This document shows, piece after piece, positions 21,601 to 26,840 of a DNA stretch of 64,000 nucleotides (the first letter of the stretch is position 1; every line of letters begins with the position of its first letter). The position numbers were made by a program, and so were the translations under genes. Under the pieces are notes generated by a model that saw nothing but the letters and a program-made list of their open reading frames with translations, did no database searches and was not told the origin of the DNA. This stretch comes from Lachnospiraceae bacterium (GTDB lineage Bacteria > Bacillota > Clostridia > Lachnospirales > Lachnospiraceae), in NCBI GenBank assembly GCA_017469935.1, contig JAFUFL010000039.1, positions 1 through 64,000 of the forward strand, given 5' to 3'.

Positions 21601-23998
21601 CGTCCACCTTCGCCTGATCCACGACAGTCTCGTACTCAAACACATATCGGTACGGCGTTGTATCGCCGCTCGGGACAGTATACTGCCATGTAGAATCGCT
21701 GCCGGGCGTAAAGGTCCTGGTATCAACGAGATTTCCGCTGTGGTCATAGACCTTGACCGTGACGTCACCGTAATACTTCATATACTCCTGAGAGGCGGCA
21801 CCGATCGTGTCCTTGATAACATCGCCCGCACATCCGGCCAATGCCAGCGGATTATATTCAATGGTCCACTTATAGAGTTTGTTGCCGTCTGCATCGGTAC
21901 CCGCGTCTTCACCGTCGCTCTTGTCGGGCTTTTTCAGATCAAGGGTATGCGAATACTCAGCTGTGTGCGGCTCTCCGCCTTCTTTTTGCACGGTGGCCGT
22001 GTTCTTGGTCATGTCCGCAGTGATGCTGTCCGCATTTTTCATCTTTTCGGGATCAAGGGAAGCAGAATAAGTAATCGTGATTACTTCCCCGTCCTGCATC
22101 TCTGCGAAGGTATAGTCAAATCCTTTTCCGCTGACCGGGTTAGTTGTATAGGAAGAGGAATTTCCTGATACCTGTACATCGTTGTTAAAGATCAGAGCCG
22201 TTCCGGAAATGACGTCTTTGACATTGACATTTTTAGGATTTCCCGTTGCACTTACTGTAATGGTGTAGGTGTACTTTCCGGTAGTCTCATCAAACGTTCC
22301 GCTCTTGGTTGCAAATGCATCCGAATGGTCATCCGTATCAATAATGATGTCCTTCTCTACGGAATCGCTGAAATGAATCTTGTCCTTTGATCCGTCGAAA
22401 GAAGCCTGGAACTGTGCCCGGAGAGAGACGTTGTTCGCATTGGCAAGACGGCTGAAGTTCGGGTCATTCTCATCAAACTTGATCGTGATCTTTCCATCTG
22501 TTGTCACATTCAGCGTCGCAGCGACCTCGTAGGTCTTACCGGCACTGACAACTGCGATCATCATCGGACTTGTCTGGTCTTCCGGAATATACATGCCTTC
22601 CGGCATACTATATGTAAGTGTCTCATGATTGGCAAACTGCCACACTCTTCCTTCTTTAAAGGTAAGGGTGATGCCGTAGGGCTTATCCTTTTCCACTACA
22701 TAAGCGCCGCCCTGCTGTGTTGCGCCGGAAACAGCCGCATTCATAAGGAAGTTTGTCAGATCGGAGCTCTCTGTCCATCCGGTATCCCCTGCAGGGGGAT
22801 CCGTCACCTTAATCTCAAACTTAACTCCGTCCTTCATAAGGACAGTGAGAGTCTCCTCGCTCGTAAAGGACGCAAGACTCGTAAGCAGCCAGTCACCATC
22901 TGCCTGCTTCTCTATTTTTAACAAACTATTCGAGGTAAACGTTACATTGCTGACATTCTTAACATCGAACGCCTTGCCGAGGTCATCCTCGTAAAGGCCG
23001 AGTTTCTCTGCCAAATCACTCAGATAGATGCTGCCTTCTCCGGGCATGGAGAAAGTATATCCGCCATAAGTGAAATCTACTGTGTAAATAACGCCGTACA
23101 CGGAGAACGATTCCGCGTCAAACGCGATCTCGCTCACATCGCTGCCGTCGTTCGTATCGGTGGAGAGCACTTCGGGCTCAGCGTTCTTATTTTCAAAGTG
23201 CATCGCCTGCACTTCGCCCTCGTCCGCTACTTCGATCGCTTTATTATAGGAAATATTTACTCTGACTGCGCTCTGGGGCTGAACCTCTTTTCCGTCCGCC
23301 CAGATCGTGATGTCAAAAAAGCGAGCTTCTGCAACGCTCTTGTCCGAGGCCGCTTCTGCGCCGGCAAGGTAAGACTCATATTCTGAGGATCCCTTGCTGA
23401 TCTCTCTGACCTTCAACGTCGCTCCGGCAGGAATCTTGGCATTCTCGTCATATGCCATTGTCACAGTGTAGCTTGCCCCTTCATAGCGGAGCTCACCTGC
23501 CGTGAACTTTTCCTCCTCGGCAGCTGCATTTGCGGTCTGCGCTTCCTGTGCCGCTTCTGAAGGAGCTGTCTGCTCCTCAGGTTCCATGGCGGGATCGGCT
23601 TCCTCTGTAGCAGCCACATCCGCAGACCCCTCTGCAGCGTCTGCATCCGCAGTCTCCTGCACAGAAGCATCCTCAGTGGATTCCTCCTGCGCTTCTTCCT
23701 GCACAGCTGAAGATTCTGTAGCTGACGCGCCGGAATCCGTCGCAGACGAATCCGCAGAGCTTACGGTCTCTGCTTCCGAAGAAGTCTCATCCGTCTGCTC
23801 CGTCGATTCTGCGGGAACTGTTTCCTCCTCGACCACAGCAGCCTGCTCTCCGGAACCGGAGCTGCTGCTCTGATCTTCCAGCACCACTTCGGTGGCGCCT
23901 GCGCCTGCCGCTTCTGTTGCATATGCAATGCCCGTATTGCTCAGAAGCATTGACGCGGTAAGAATGATTGCGAGAACTCTCCTCATCCTTTTCATCAT
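9614..23998 (-). CDS. Giant surface adhesin with SpaA/D2 modules and 14 isopeptide repeats
   Basis: About 4,790 residues, complete. The start is the ATG at 23998 (or 23995) because AGGAGG lies just upstream at the TTG further 5'. Order of parts: signal peptide 1-28 (MKRMRRVLAIILTASMLL, end AYATEA); acidic linker to about 165; an N-terminal domain shared with the left giant gene (165-370); a large beta-rich head (390-1250); SpaA-like domain near 1260 and a second prealbumin-like domain near 1390; three modules of GSLK.KK domain, fimbrial D2-type domain (FEKKIQD...DWQDSADYDIG) and SpaA-type domain (YKLDINKVDQDG), 1511-2860; fourteen FctA/Spy0128-type domains (2980-4755); hydrophobic segment 4757-4785 and a basic tail RRRRGAKKK. 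The end resembles a sortase substrate, but DKTGDE stands where LPxTG is expected. Isopeptide cross-links are inferred from family. Confidence 0.93.
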   Translation of the reverse strand: MMKRMRRVLAIILTASMLLSNTGIAYATEAAGAGATEVVLEDQSSSSGSGEQAAVVEEETVPAESTEQTDETSSEAETVSSADSSATDSGASATESSAVQEEAQEESTEDASVQETADADAAEGSADVAATEEADPAMEPEEQTAPSEAAQEAQTANAAAEEEKFTAGELRYEGASYTVTMAYDENAKIPAGATLKVREISKGSSEYESYLAGAEAASDKSVAEARFFDITIWADGKEVQPQSAVRVNISYNKAIEVADEGEVQAMHFENKNAEPEVLSTDTNDGSDVSEIAFDAESFSVYGVIYTVDFTYGGYTFSMPGEGSIYLSDLAEKLGLYEDDLGKAFDVKNVSNVTFTSNSLLKIEKQADGDWLLTSLASFTSEETLTVLMKDGVKFEIKVTDPPAGDTGWTESSDLTNFLMNAAVSGATQQGGAYVVEKDKPYGITLTFKEGRVWQFANHETLTYSMPEGMYIPEDQTSPMMIAVVSAGKTYEVAATLNVTTDGKITIKFDENDPNFSRLANANNVSLRAQFQASFDGSKDKIHFSDSVEKDIIIDTDDHSDAFATKSGTFDETTGKYTYTITVSATGNPKNVNVKDVISGTALIFNNDVQVSGNSSSYTTNPVSGKGFDYTFAEMQDGEVITITYSASLDPEKMKNADSITADMTKNTATVQKEGGEPHTAEYSHTLDLKKPDKSDGEDAGTDADGNKLYKWTIEYNPLALAGCAGDVIKDTIGAASQEYMKYYGDVTVKVYDHSGNLVDTRTFTPGSDSTWQYTVPSGDTTPYRYVFEYETVVDQAKVDGLGKEIALTNESEGPGGKDGSGITVGPKELITITKEVVTSNTDEVTWISHIHVPENGLAQAVVTDTLPHIYFNNQMYYDAYKDGTLEITGLLPGESHDDPVVSQDKVVITFYKDAAKTQTGLQAAEGGHDITVKLTTKVDQTWLEYGYEHASGYEADHKNIIDLNQKQASAQVTFSKPDIKKTGAESTDWQGNKAYLYTIVVSSVTEEPISIADQFDTSVLQLDTENTDWQNLIISGGNQYSQDAGKYPISYSETEEGVILTANSVPKQSNGEFYPYYKITYYAKLKEGVDTEELAIENGGKYELINTAQWGDHESEFKFTYEYDALKKELITAATAKDHFATYKITFNPKKATLNNGEPIEMKDTLNANLSIDHSSVTITTDPAGMDVPYTISGEDDEEGHPTGGTVAVYQIPDETAVTIEYRAMVVGTGSVTYKNEVEANGEKEIVQETVDMSSGGGGEASQLSVKVVKVDGYDANIKLQGVKFRLYSSTGISLYPADHPKYGTSSEIIETDENGVLDISYEKYGFSLVEDERYYLEEQEAAPEYQIISFPYQFTLTQSMDHVDWDHYVYFNGETFQIKNWPLEGLVVEKIVDVPEPEPEGESYKEQEYGFKVEILNAEGEVDTSVNQKYGDYDFVNGATTFTLKDKEQVSFWDMPKDTKFRVTETDSKGLVVWVGEGETSEKSADGSYSGVTKGDGEYTLVTFTNKKPETGSLKLKKQVTVDGEATTGTLADGTYAFTITGPSAAAEEEQVTKAVTITVTNGVAVSATIDGETAELDSGKYVEVTDLAAGVYTINETAPTNGTSLVGDNNKTVTVEAGKSGEDISDAAKADFTNNIDTGSLKIKKNVTFNGAPTTGTEADGTYTFDVKNAAGTVVATTTITIENGVSGEVQVDGLVPGEYTITEAAPENGTVLVGDNDVTVTVTAGATATVPMAEFTNNKPGTPEFEKKIQDTNDTTGDTSDWQDSADYDIGDEVPYKLTAKLPNDVSKNSSYSIKFEDKMESSLTFKEVTKVVLNNAEITGECEIESADNQSFTVTKSWTEDAITDALDGATVEVYFTATLNENAKLGAEGNVNAARLHYDNKAEITEDSGKTPWDYVIAFTYKLDINKVDQDGNALEGAEFKLEKKLANETTTEITLSKESNVFTGTGLDDGVYVLTETTAPEGYKPIDPITFTVTADHEVEWRYNSDDLNFEEETRTAILTALTGDTESGDLTFETLEELEGLEGTLKNQKTGSLKIKKNVTVDGQPTTGTEADGTYTFEVKNAEDTSAETKTITITIENGASGEVQVDGLVPGTYIVSEQTGTNPPGMILVTENDLEIVVTADETATVPTAEFTNNKPGTPTFEKKIQDINDSDGVTSGWQDSADYDIGDAIPYKLTATLAKDVSNYKSYTIQFEDQMEESLTFNRVTQVILTKKDGSTQDITLDCVFSPSTGGHRFTVTTGWGRNYSERMPISELLNGATVEVYFTATLNEDAKIGSDGNVNAARLRYSNNPSSTDDSEYTPWDYVIAFTYKLDINKVDQDGEALTGAAFKLEKKLADGTTKEITLSQEGNVFTGTGLDDGDYVLTETTVPAGHKSIDPIEFTVSADHNVTWNYTSTGNAPVFDGEGRGTILTALTGETESGDLEFADPQSVEGLEGTVTNQAIGSLKLKKNVTVNGEETTGTEADGTYEFTITGPSDAAEAEKVTKNVTITVTNGVAASATVDGTAVDLDEDGFVEVADLNVGEYTITEAAPDNGTVLVGDNDVTVTVTADTTAEVPTAEFTNNKPGTPEFEKKIQDTNDTTGVTSDWQDSADYDIGDAVPYKLIATLPGDVSTNSSYSIEFEDQMESTLTFAGVSKVLLNGEDITDECTVTPASGGQSFTVSKSWTGDVVKTLDGATVEVYFTATLNDSAKIGSEGNVNAARLHYDNKSEITPESGKTTDWDYVIAFTYKLDVNKVDQDGEPLEGAEFKLEKKLADGTTQEIELSIEGNVFTGKGLDDGTYVLTETKAPTGYKPIDPITFTVTAEHKAEWDYTSGELAFNGDGRYAILTALTGETDSGDLEFAEQESLDGLTGTVTNQGIGALKIEKVVTGTTAADKNFTFEIALTAPADTELDSSYPATLDGEETDDAAVVDGKVTVTLTAGQVYEITGLPAGTTYTVTETELPDGYTEGTHTGTEGTIEVGETAQAVMNNTYETAGEVTFNGTKTLEGRDLKKDEFTFELYESGKETPIQTVTNNADGSYAFETIEYSGEDLDTDQETGAFVETVKTYTIKEKAGTDTSITYDDTEYEITVTLNDNGDGTITAVKDPDPEGGYAFTNEYDAKGEVTFGGVKTMEGQKLEAGAYTFELYERGQTDPIQTVKNEANGDFSFETITYTLEDLNKDADGKYIPTEKYYTVKEVEGDSAGVTYDKTVYDITVTISDDGSGNLSVETDKTPGACNFKNTYETKGEITFSGTKTLKNKALEEGMFTFELYDSEGTLIEDVTNAADGSYRFTKISYTGSDLDTDDDGNYAETTKTYKVVEKAGEAGGITYDDTEYEITVTLKDDGEGAIEVSANPKENTYDFTNTYETKGEITFSGTKTLKNRALEEGEFSFELYDLNGDEEQLVETVTNKADGSYSFTAIEYTGSDLDKDADGNYAETTKTYKVVEKAGEDSSITYDNTEYEITVTLKDDGEGTIETSANPAEDSYDFTNTYNTKGEITFSGTKTLENKVLEEGMFTFELYDSEGALIEDVTNAADGSYSFTKISYTGSDLDTDDDGNYVETTKTYKVVEKAGEAAGIEYDDTEYEITVTLTDDGEGTIKAVADPKENTYDFTNTYETEGKTVIGGVKVLEGRELKDGEFTFELKDENGDVVKTAVNDADGNFSFEELTFTGEDLDTDADGNYIETTKTYTVAEKAGSDTTITYDGSEYTVELTLTDDGNGNIEVVKNPEDAAAQTFKNTYEAKGEVTFGGKKTLEGRALTEGEFSFELKDADGNVLETVTNDADGNYSFTTIKYTLADLDKDGGKYIPTEKVYTVSEVSGEDENVEYDDKVYTITCVLTDKGDNTIEVTTDEVPGACDFTNTYNTKGEITFSGKKTLENRALFAGEFAFELYDSEGTQIDLVFNEDDGSYSFSKIEYTGEDLDKDDDGNFIETTKTYKVVEKAGEESSVTYDNTEYEITVTLKDNGEGTIETSADPKEDTYDFTNTYETEGEITFSGEKTLENRKLTEGEFSFELYDEDGTLLETVTNAADGSYNFTTIKYTGDDLDKDSAGNYLETIKNYRVVEKAGEDGSVTYDDTEYEITVTLTDNGKGTIEVTVDPAEDSYDFTNTYSTKGEITFSGEKTLENRALTEGEFSFELYDSEGTLLETATNKADGSYSFTTIDYTGDDLDKDADGYYVETTKTYKVVEKAGEDSSVTYDDTEYEITVTLTDDGEGTIAVTADPAEDSYDFTNTYSAKGSYVFEAEKILKGRPLTFGQFSFELYDSEGNLIQTAKSDNDGSVTFEAIEYTQDDMDKEATGDLKDTVKTYTLKEVAKDAKGYVYSDAVYTINVTLHDDKAGKIEATADQTKIDLTFTNTYAAEGEITLEAQKKLLGERALEEGQFTFELKDADGKVIDSKTNAADGSVTFDAIKYTQDDIYDVDPETGVYSGADTKTYTYTINEVIPEGAKDNGDGTYLYNGYTYDGTVYTVKVVVTDNGDGTITAAVAGSEGETEKAEAGTEGEAAEGTGEAAATEYVFTNAYDAAGTLKLDAEKTFKNGVLTGGEFTFELKDADGNVLQSKKNDAAGNASFDMIAYSMKDLAKSPITYTVNEVVGTDTDVKYDETVYTVTVTLADNGDGTLSVTKKIDNGGALKFVNEQMNVETSITISGVKVLKGKDLKAGQFKFVMVDENGKKIDEAKNDADGNFTFGTITYKLSDLGGEKKKVFTYAISEVKGSDRSIIYDEKVHTVVVTVTDNGDGTMTATADKSGEDIKFVNTTRDKTGDEAPLGVLFGGLGFGAIGLAVLLEDRRRRGAKKK
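9740..15060 (-). repeat. Fourteen tandem FctA/Spy0128-type domains in the right giant gene
   Basis: Each unit of about 125 residues starts with a strand like KGEITFSGTKTLKNRAL, then EGEFSFELYD, a DGSYSF strand, TYKVVEKAG, a TYDDTEYEITVTL strand and closes with YDFTNTY. Several neighbouring units are nearly identical at the DNA level, for example those around 11.4-12.1 kb and 13.4-14.3 kb, which makes the tract a likely site of copy-number change by recombination. Confidence 0.9.
15400..18800 (-). repeat. Three-fold repeated GSLK / D2 / SpaA module
   Basis: A composite unit of roughly 430-550 residues occurs three times, with D2-like domain starts near residues 1738, 2144 and 2573 and SpaA-like starts near 1904, 2316 and 2738. 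The phrase DWQDSADYDIGD is almost unchanged in all three. The module order points to block duplication rather than independent acquisition of single domains. Confidence 0.8.
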
Positions 23999-24029
23999 GT
24001 CCCTCCTCAAATAGTTACATTAGAAGTAT

Positions 24030-24047
24030 CAGGTTAACAGTTACATT
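24030..24047 (-). promoter_or_regulatory. 18-bp motif shared by both giant-gene leaders, copy 2
   Basis: On the minus strand AATGTAACTGTTAACCTG, 17 of 18 bases identical to the copy at 8964-8981. It lies 32 bases before the ATG of the right giant gene. A further TGTAAC occurs 16 bases downstream (near 24014-24019). It also lies in the divergent region shared with the AraC gene, so it could serve as that regulator's site (inference). Confidence 0.5.
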
Positions 24048-24197
24048 GTCATACACTTATACGTTTAATTTACCCCATTTTCACGTATAGTAAAAAGATA
24101 CATCCAATTCTATGGAAAATCAATAATTTGTTTACAATTAAGAGCGATTTGTAACATTTTTCAACCAGCAGTGCTCCCGCTCCTGCAATAATAATTC

Positions 24198-24226
24198 TTG
24201 CACCCACCACACCAAAATGATAAACT
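24198..24226 (+). promoter_or_regulatory. Possible promoter of the AraC-family gene
   Basis: Plus strand TTGCAC (24198-24203), 17-base spacer, TAAACT (24221-24226), 32 bases before the ATG at 24258. The hexamers are imperfect, so this is a candidate only. The 259-base divergent region otherwise holds AT-rich DNA. Confidence 0.35.
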
Positions 24227-24257
24227 CCTTTAGATAAAGGTAAAGAAAGGAATAATA

Positions 24258-25106
24258 ATGCCTGACAATCTGTATATGCAAAACTACGACATCCCCGAAG
24301 AGGGGATCCTTGTCGAATATAAAACGACCGGGGAATATCTGCCGGCGCACTGGCACGACTCTCTGGAACTTGTCTATATTTTGAACGGAAATGCTTCCTT
24401 CTTTCTGGAAGGCACGGAACACAGACTGGTACCCGGTGAGTTCATCGTCATCGATACCAATCAGATTCACGAAGCGCGCTGCACACACACCTACATGATG
24501 ATCGTTCTGCGCATCGATGACGACCTGATCCAGAGGCTGATGGGAAACAATCGCGGCTTCCAGATCATCTGCAGCCGGGCGGAGCTGACCGACGAACTCG
24601 TTCCGGCTTATCTTGCGATCTGTGACTGCCTCAAAAATCTGGTCACACTGCACGTCAAACAGCCCAAAGGCCACATGATCGCGACGCAGTCGATCGCGCT
24701 GGATATTCTGTACCGGCTGATCAAGGACTTCTCCATTCCGCTCTACAAGGAAGATCTGCCCGAGCCCAGCCGCAGCCAGCTCAGGATCAAGGAGATCGTC
24801 TCCTATATCGACAAGCACTACATGGAATCGCTGTCCCTCGATCAGATTGCCGGAGAATTCGGTCTCAACAGCGACTATTTCAGCCGCATGTTCCGCCAAA
24901 ATATCGGCATTCCTTTTACGCAGCACCTTAACCGGGTCCGCCTGACCCACATTTATCATGACATCTGTTCCACAGATGAGCCGGTTCTCGCGATTCTCGA
25001 CAAGCACGGCTTTACCAACTATAAGCTTTTCAGCCGGCTTTTCAAGGAAGTGTACGGCGACACGCCCCGTGAGATCCGGAGGCGGGCGAGGGCAGAATTG
25101 CTGTAA
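24258..25106 (+). CDS. AraC-family transcriptional regulator with cupin sensor domain
   Basis: 282 residues. The N-terminal part has the AraC-type cupin signature (PAHWHDSLELVYILNG, LVPGEFIVIDTNQIHE, residues 30-75), which in this family senses a small molecule. The C-terminal part (about 175-280) is the double helix-turn-helix: IKEIVSYIDKHYMESLSLDQIAGEFGLNSDYFSRMFRQNIG and the second HTH ending FTNYKLFSRLFKEVYGDTPREIRRR. It starts at ATG 24258 after AAAGAAAGGA. It is divergent from the right giant adhesin gene, the usual position for a regulator of its neighbour, but regulation of the adhesin is inference. It ends before a bidirectional terminator. The effector is unknown. Confidence 0.9.
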   Translation: MPDNLYMQNYDIPEEGILVEYKTTGEYLPAHWHDSLELVYILNGNASFFLEGTEHRLVPGEFIVIDTNQIHEARCTHTYMMIVLRIDDDLIQRLMGNNRGFQIICSRAELTDELVPAYLAICDCLKNLVTLHVKQPKGHMIATQSIALDILYRLIKDFSIPLYKEDLPEPSRSQLRIKEIVSYIDKHYMESLSLDQIAGEFGLNSDYFSRMFRQNIGIPFTQHLNRVRLTHIYHDICSTDEPVLAILDKHGFTNYKLFSRLFKEVYGDTPREIRRRARAELL

Positions 25107-25230
25107 TCGAAAATATTGTCGCATTTTTCGAAACTATTAGTCGTTTAGAATTTTGTAATAGTTGTTGCGAAATTTTCGTAAAACCACTTAAGAGTTTTCG
25201 GCATCCATGTCCATATTTTGCTTTGAATGA

Positions 25231-25271
25231 AAAAGTGGGGAGCATGTTCATCACATGCCCTCCACTTTTTT
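25231..25271. terminator. Bidirectional terminator between AraC and NUDIX genes
   Basis: AAAGTGGGGAGCATGT, TCATC loop, ACATGCCCTCCACTTT, with A-run on the left and T-run on the right, so it can stop both the plus-strand AraC transcript and the minus-strand NUDIX transcript. One G-T type mismatch interrupts the stem. Confidence 0.85.
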
Positions 25272-25274
25272 CAG

Positions 25275-25772
25275 TTAAAAACTGTACTCCCCTTCAAAAA
25301 ATCCGTTGAGGAAGGCCTGCGCCAGGGACTTATCCCGGATGTTGGCCCGCGCTTCACCGACGCTGAACCACTTCCAGGCGTCGATCTCCGAGTTGGGATG
25401 GGGCTCCCCTTCCTCCACGATCGCCGTGAAATTCAGCATCAGCGTATTGGACGGGGCAAAATAGTGACTCCTGTTGAAATGGCACTCCAGCACCTGCAGT
25501 CCCATCTCTTCTCCGATCTCGCGCTTTACGGCGTCCTCTGCGTCTTCTCCCTTGTTGACATATCCCGCCACAAGAATGTAGGAGTCTCTTCCGTACTGCT
25601 TGATCAGAAGGACTTTATCGAGTTCTTTATTCATGACGATCATACTGACCGCCGTGTTGTAGACGGGAAATCTGAATTCTTTACATTCAGGGCAGTAGGG
25701 GACCATTCCCTCTCCCATCAGGTACTTGTCATCCAGCCTGTGGCCGCAGTGCATACAATACTTCATTTCCAT
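25275..25772 (-). CDS. NUDIX hydrolase with N-terminal zinc ribbon
   Basis: 165 residues. An N-terminal zinc ribbon (CMHC at 6-9 and CPEC near 27-30) precedes a NUDIX fold. The NUDIX box GYVNKGEDAEDAVKREIGEE matches GX5EX7REUXEEXGU completely, so the metal-binding glutamates are present. The layout resembles the C-terminal half of NADH pyrophosphatase (NudC), a hydrolase of dinucleotide pyrophosphates, but the protein is shorter than NudC (usually about 250-280 residues) and the substrate cannot be read from the sequence. The ATG at 25772 follows GGAGGG at 8 bases. Monocistronic: terminators flank it on the 3' side. Confidence 0.88.
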   Translation of the reverse strand: MEMKYCMHCGHRLDDKYLMGEGMVPYCPECKEFRFPVYNTAVSMIVMNKELDKVLLIKQYGRDSYILVAGYVNKGEDAEDAVKREIGEEMGLQVLECHFNRSHYFAPSNTLMLNFTAIVEEGEPHPNSEIDAWKWFSVGEARANIRDKSLAQAFLNGFFEGEYSF

Positions 25773-25819
25773 GATTCAGTCCCTCCAATCTGTGAAGGCT
25801 TTGCATTTGTTGTATTACT

Positions 25820-25902
25820 ATTCAGTACCCAAATCCCAAATGCTCCGCATTCGGGACTGCGGGCGTCCGGAGGCTCCTCGCGCTTTTTCCGGGGTACTGA
25901 AT
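25820..25902. repeat. Dispersed repeat element with 11-bp terminal inverted repeats, copy 1
   Basis: An 83-bp intergenic element bounded by perfect inverted ends ATTCAGTACCC and GGGTACTGAAT. Inside is a nested hairpin (TCCC AA ATGC TCC GCAT TC GGGA) and a second GC-rich hairpin. Its reverse complement shares CAGTCCCGAA, TTTGGGA and GGGTACTGAA in the same order with the element at 62661-62727. It fits a MITE- or REP-like sequence and carries no gene. Confidence 0.65.
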
Positions 25903-25918
25903 TTAGATTTAATACAGA

Positions 25919-25941
25919 AAAAGAGCGTTAAACGCTCTTTT
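25919..25941 (-). terminator. Terminator of the 61-residue gene
   Basis: Minus strand AAAGAGCGT, TTA loop, ACGCTCTTT followed by TTC, 16 bases after the stop codon at 25957. Symmetric A and T flanks would let it work in both directions. Confidence 0.75.
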
Positions 25942-25956
25942 CATGTCTTCAGCCCA

Positions 25957-26142
25957 TCATTTCCCGCTTTTCTGAGCGCCGGGTTTCAGAATCTGAAGGA
26001 TACTCCCAATAGCCTCTAGCGCGCTGCGGCGCTTCTGCAGCATTTTCCGGGAATCAAGTTTGGCTTTTTCCAACGTGCTGGCAGTCTTGCCGGCGTCCGT
26101 TGCCGCAGTCCCCTCGAAACTATAGAGTTCTGTATACATCAT
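25957..26142 (-). CDS. Small protein of unknown function, 61 residues
   Basis: I do not recognise this protein. A good ribosome site (GGAGGAAA, 9 bases before the ATG at 26142) and its own terminator support a real gene despite its size. It has a short Ala/Thr-rich segment, then a Lys/Arg-rich amphipathic helix (TLEKAKLDSRKMLQKRRSAL) and a hydrophobic patch (AIGSILQIL) near the end. No signal peptide and no cysteines. The upstream DNA contains GTTAAAGAGTAACTG and TGTAAC words like those before the giant adhesins. Function open. Confidence 0.6.
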   Translation of the reverse strand: MMYTELYSFEGTAATDAGKTASTLEKAKLDSRKMLQKRRSALEAIGSILQILKPGAQKSGK

Positions 26143-26252
26143 GTTACATTTCCTCCGGTTGGCAGTTACTCTTTAACTGGTACTAATCATAACATTTTTG
26201 TAACAATTTGTAAAGAATTTTAAATACTTTGCATTCGTCTTTTTTTCGCCCC

Positions 26253-26834
26253 TCATTTTGGACGGATCACTGTACAAAATGCAAATAATTCTTCTCCGGC
26301 CGGCAGGTCGTGGATTCTGCTGATCCAGCCGTCCGCCATTCGGAGCATGAGTCTGCCGTCTCTCACGCTGTAGCCGTAGCACAGCATGTGGTGGTTTCCG
26401 TAAACAGGATGTCTGTGCACCTCCATATACAGGATCGAACCTCGATCCAGTTCTCTGCAGATCTTTCCGGTCGTCGCGGGAAAGGGACCGCTCACCGAAT
26501 AACCTTTGATGCCGTATTCCTTAAGGCACCTTCGGATCATAAAGGGAACCAGCAGGTCGGAAGTTCCGCCGAACACTTTCATGAAATCGGCGTTGAAATA
26601 GATCAGGCGCCTCCCTCCGATCCGCGCGATCCTCCGGAATACGTTCTCCGGCTTGTCCGCGATGGCTCTCCCGTTCCTTGCGGCCAGCGTGTAGACCAGG
26701 TTCGTGATCGCCGTCGGGCCGCAGTGCCTCCTGTAGGCGCGGTCCAGCCTGGCGAACTGCCCTGTCGTAAAGCTGTATTCATTTCCCTTCCAGCAGGCGC
26801 TCCCTCGGTCTGCACTCAGTGTTTCTTTGAACAA
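26253..26834 (-). CDS. C39-like putative cysteine peptidase
   Basis: 193 residues from a TTG at 26834, six bases after the stop of the upstream SH3/3D gene, so the pair is probably translationally coupled; no good ribosome site is visible and no ATG occurs before residue 84, which makes the start uncertain. RRHCGPTAITN (Cys38), GNHHMLCYGY (His148/149) and MADGW (Asp168) occur in the order expected of papain-fold C39-type peptidases (CGPTA...H...D). No signal peptide is seen with this start. Substrate unknown; a role in processing a peptide or the cell wall is inferred only from the partner gene. It could also be an inactive C39-like domain. Confidence 0.62.
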   Translation of the reverse strand: MFKETLSADRGSACWKGNEYSFTTGQFARLDRAYRRHCGPTAITNLVYTLAARNGRAIADKPENVFRRIARIGGRRLIYFNADFMKVFGGTSDLLVPFMIRRCLKEYGIKGYSVSGPFPATTGKICRELDRGSILYMEVHRHPVYGNHHMLCYGYSVRDGRLMLRMADGWISRIHDLPAGEELFAFCTVIRPK

Positions 26835-26840
26835 GTCTTT

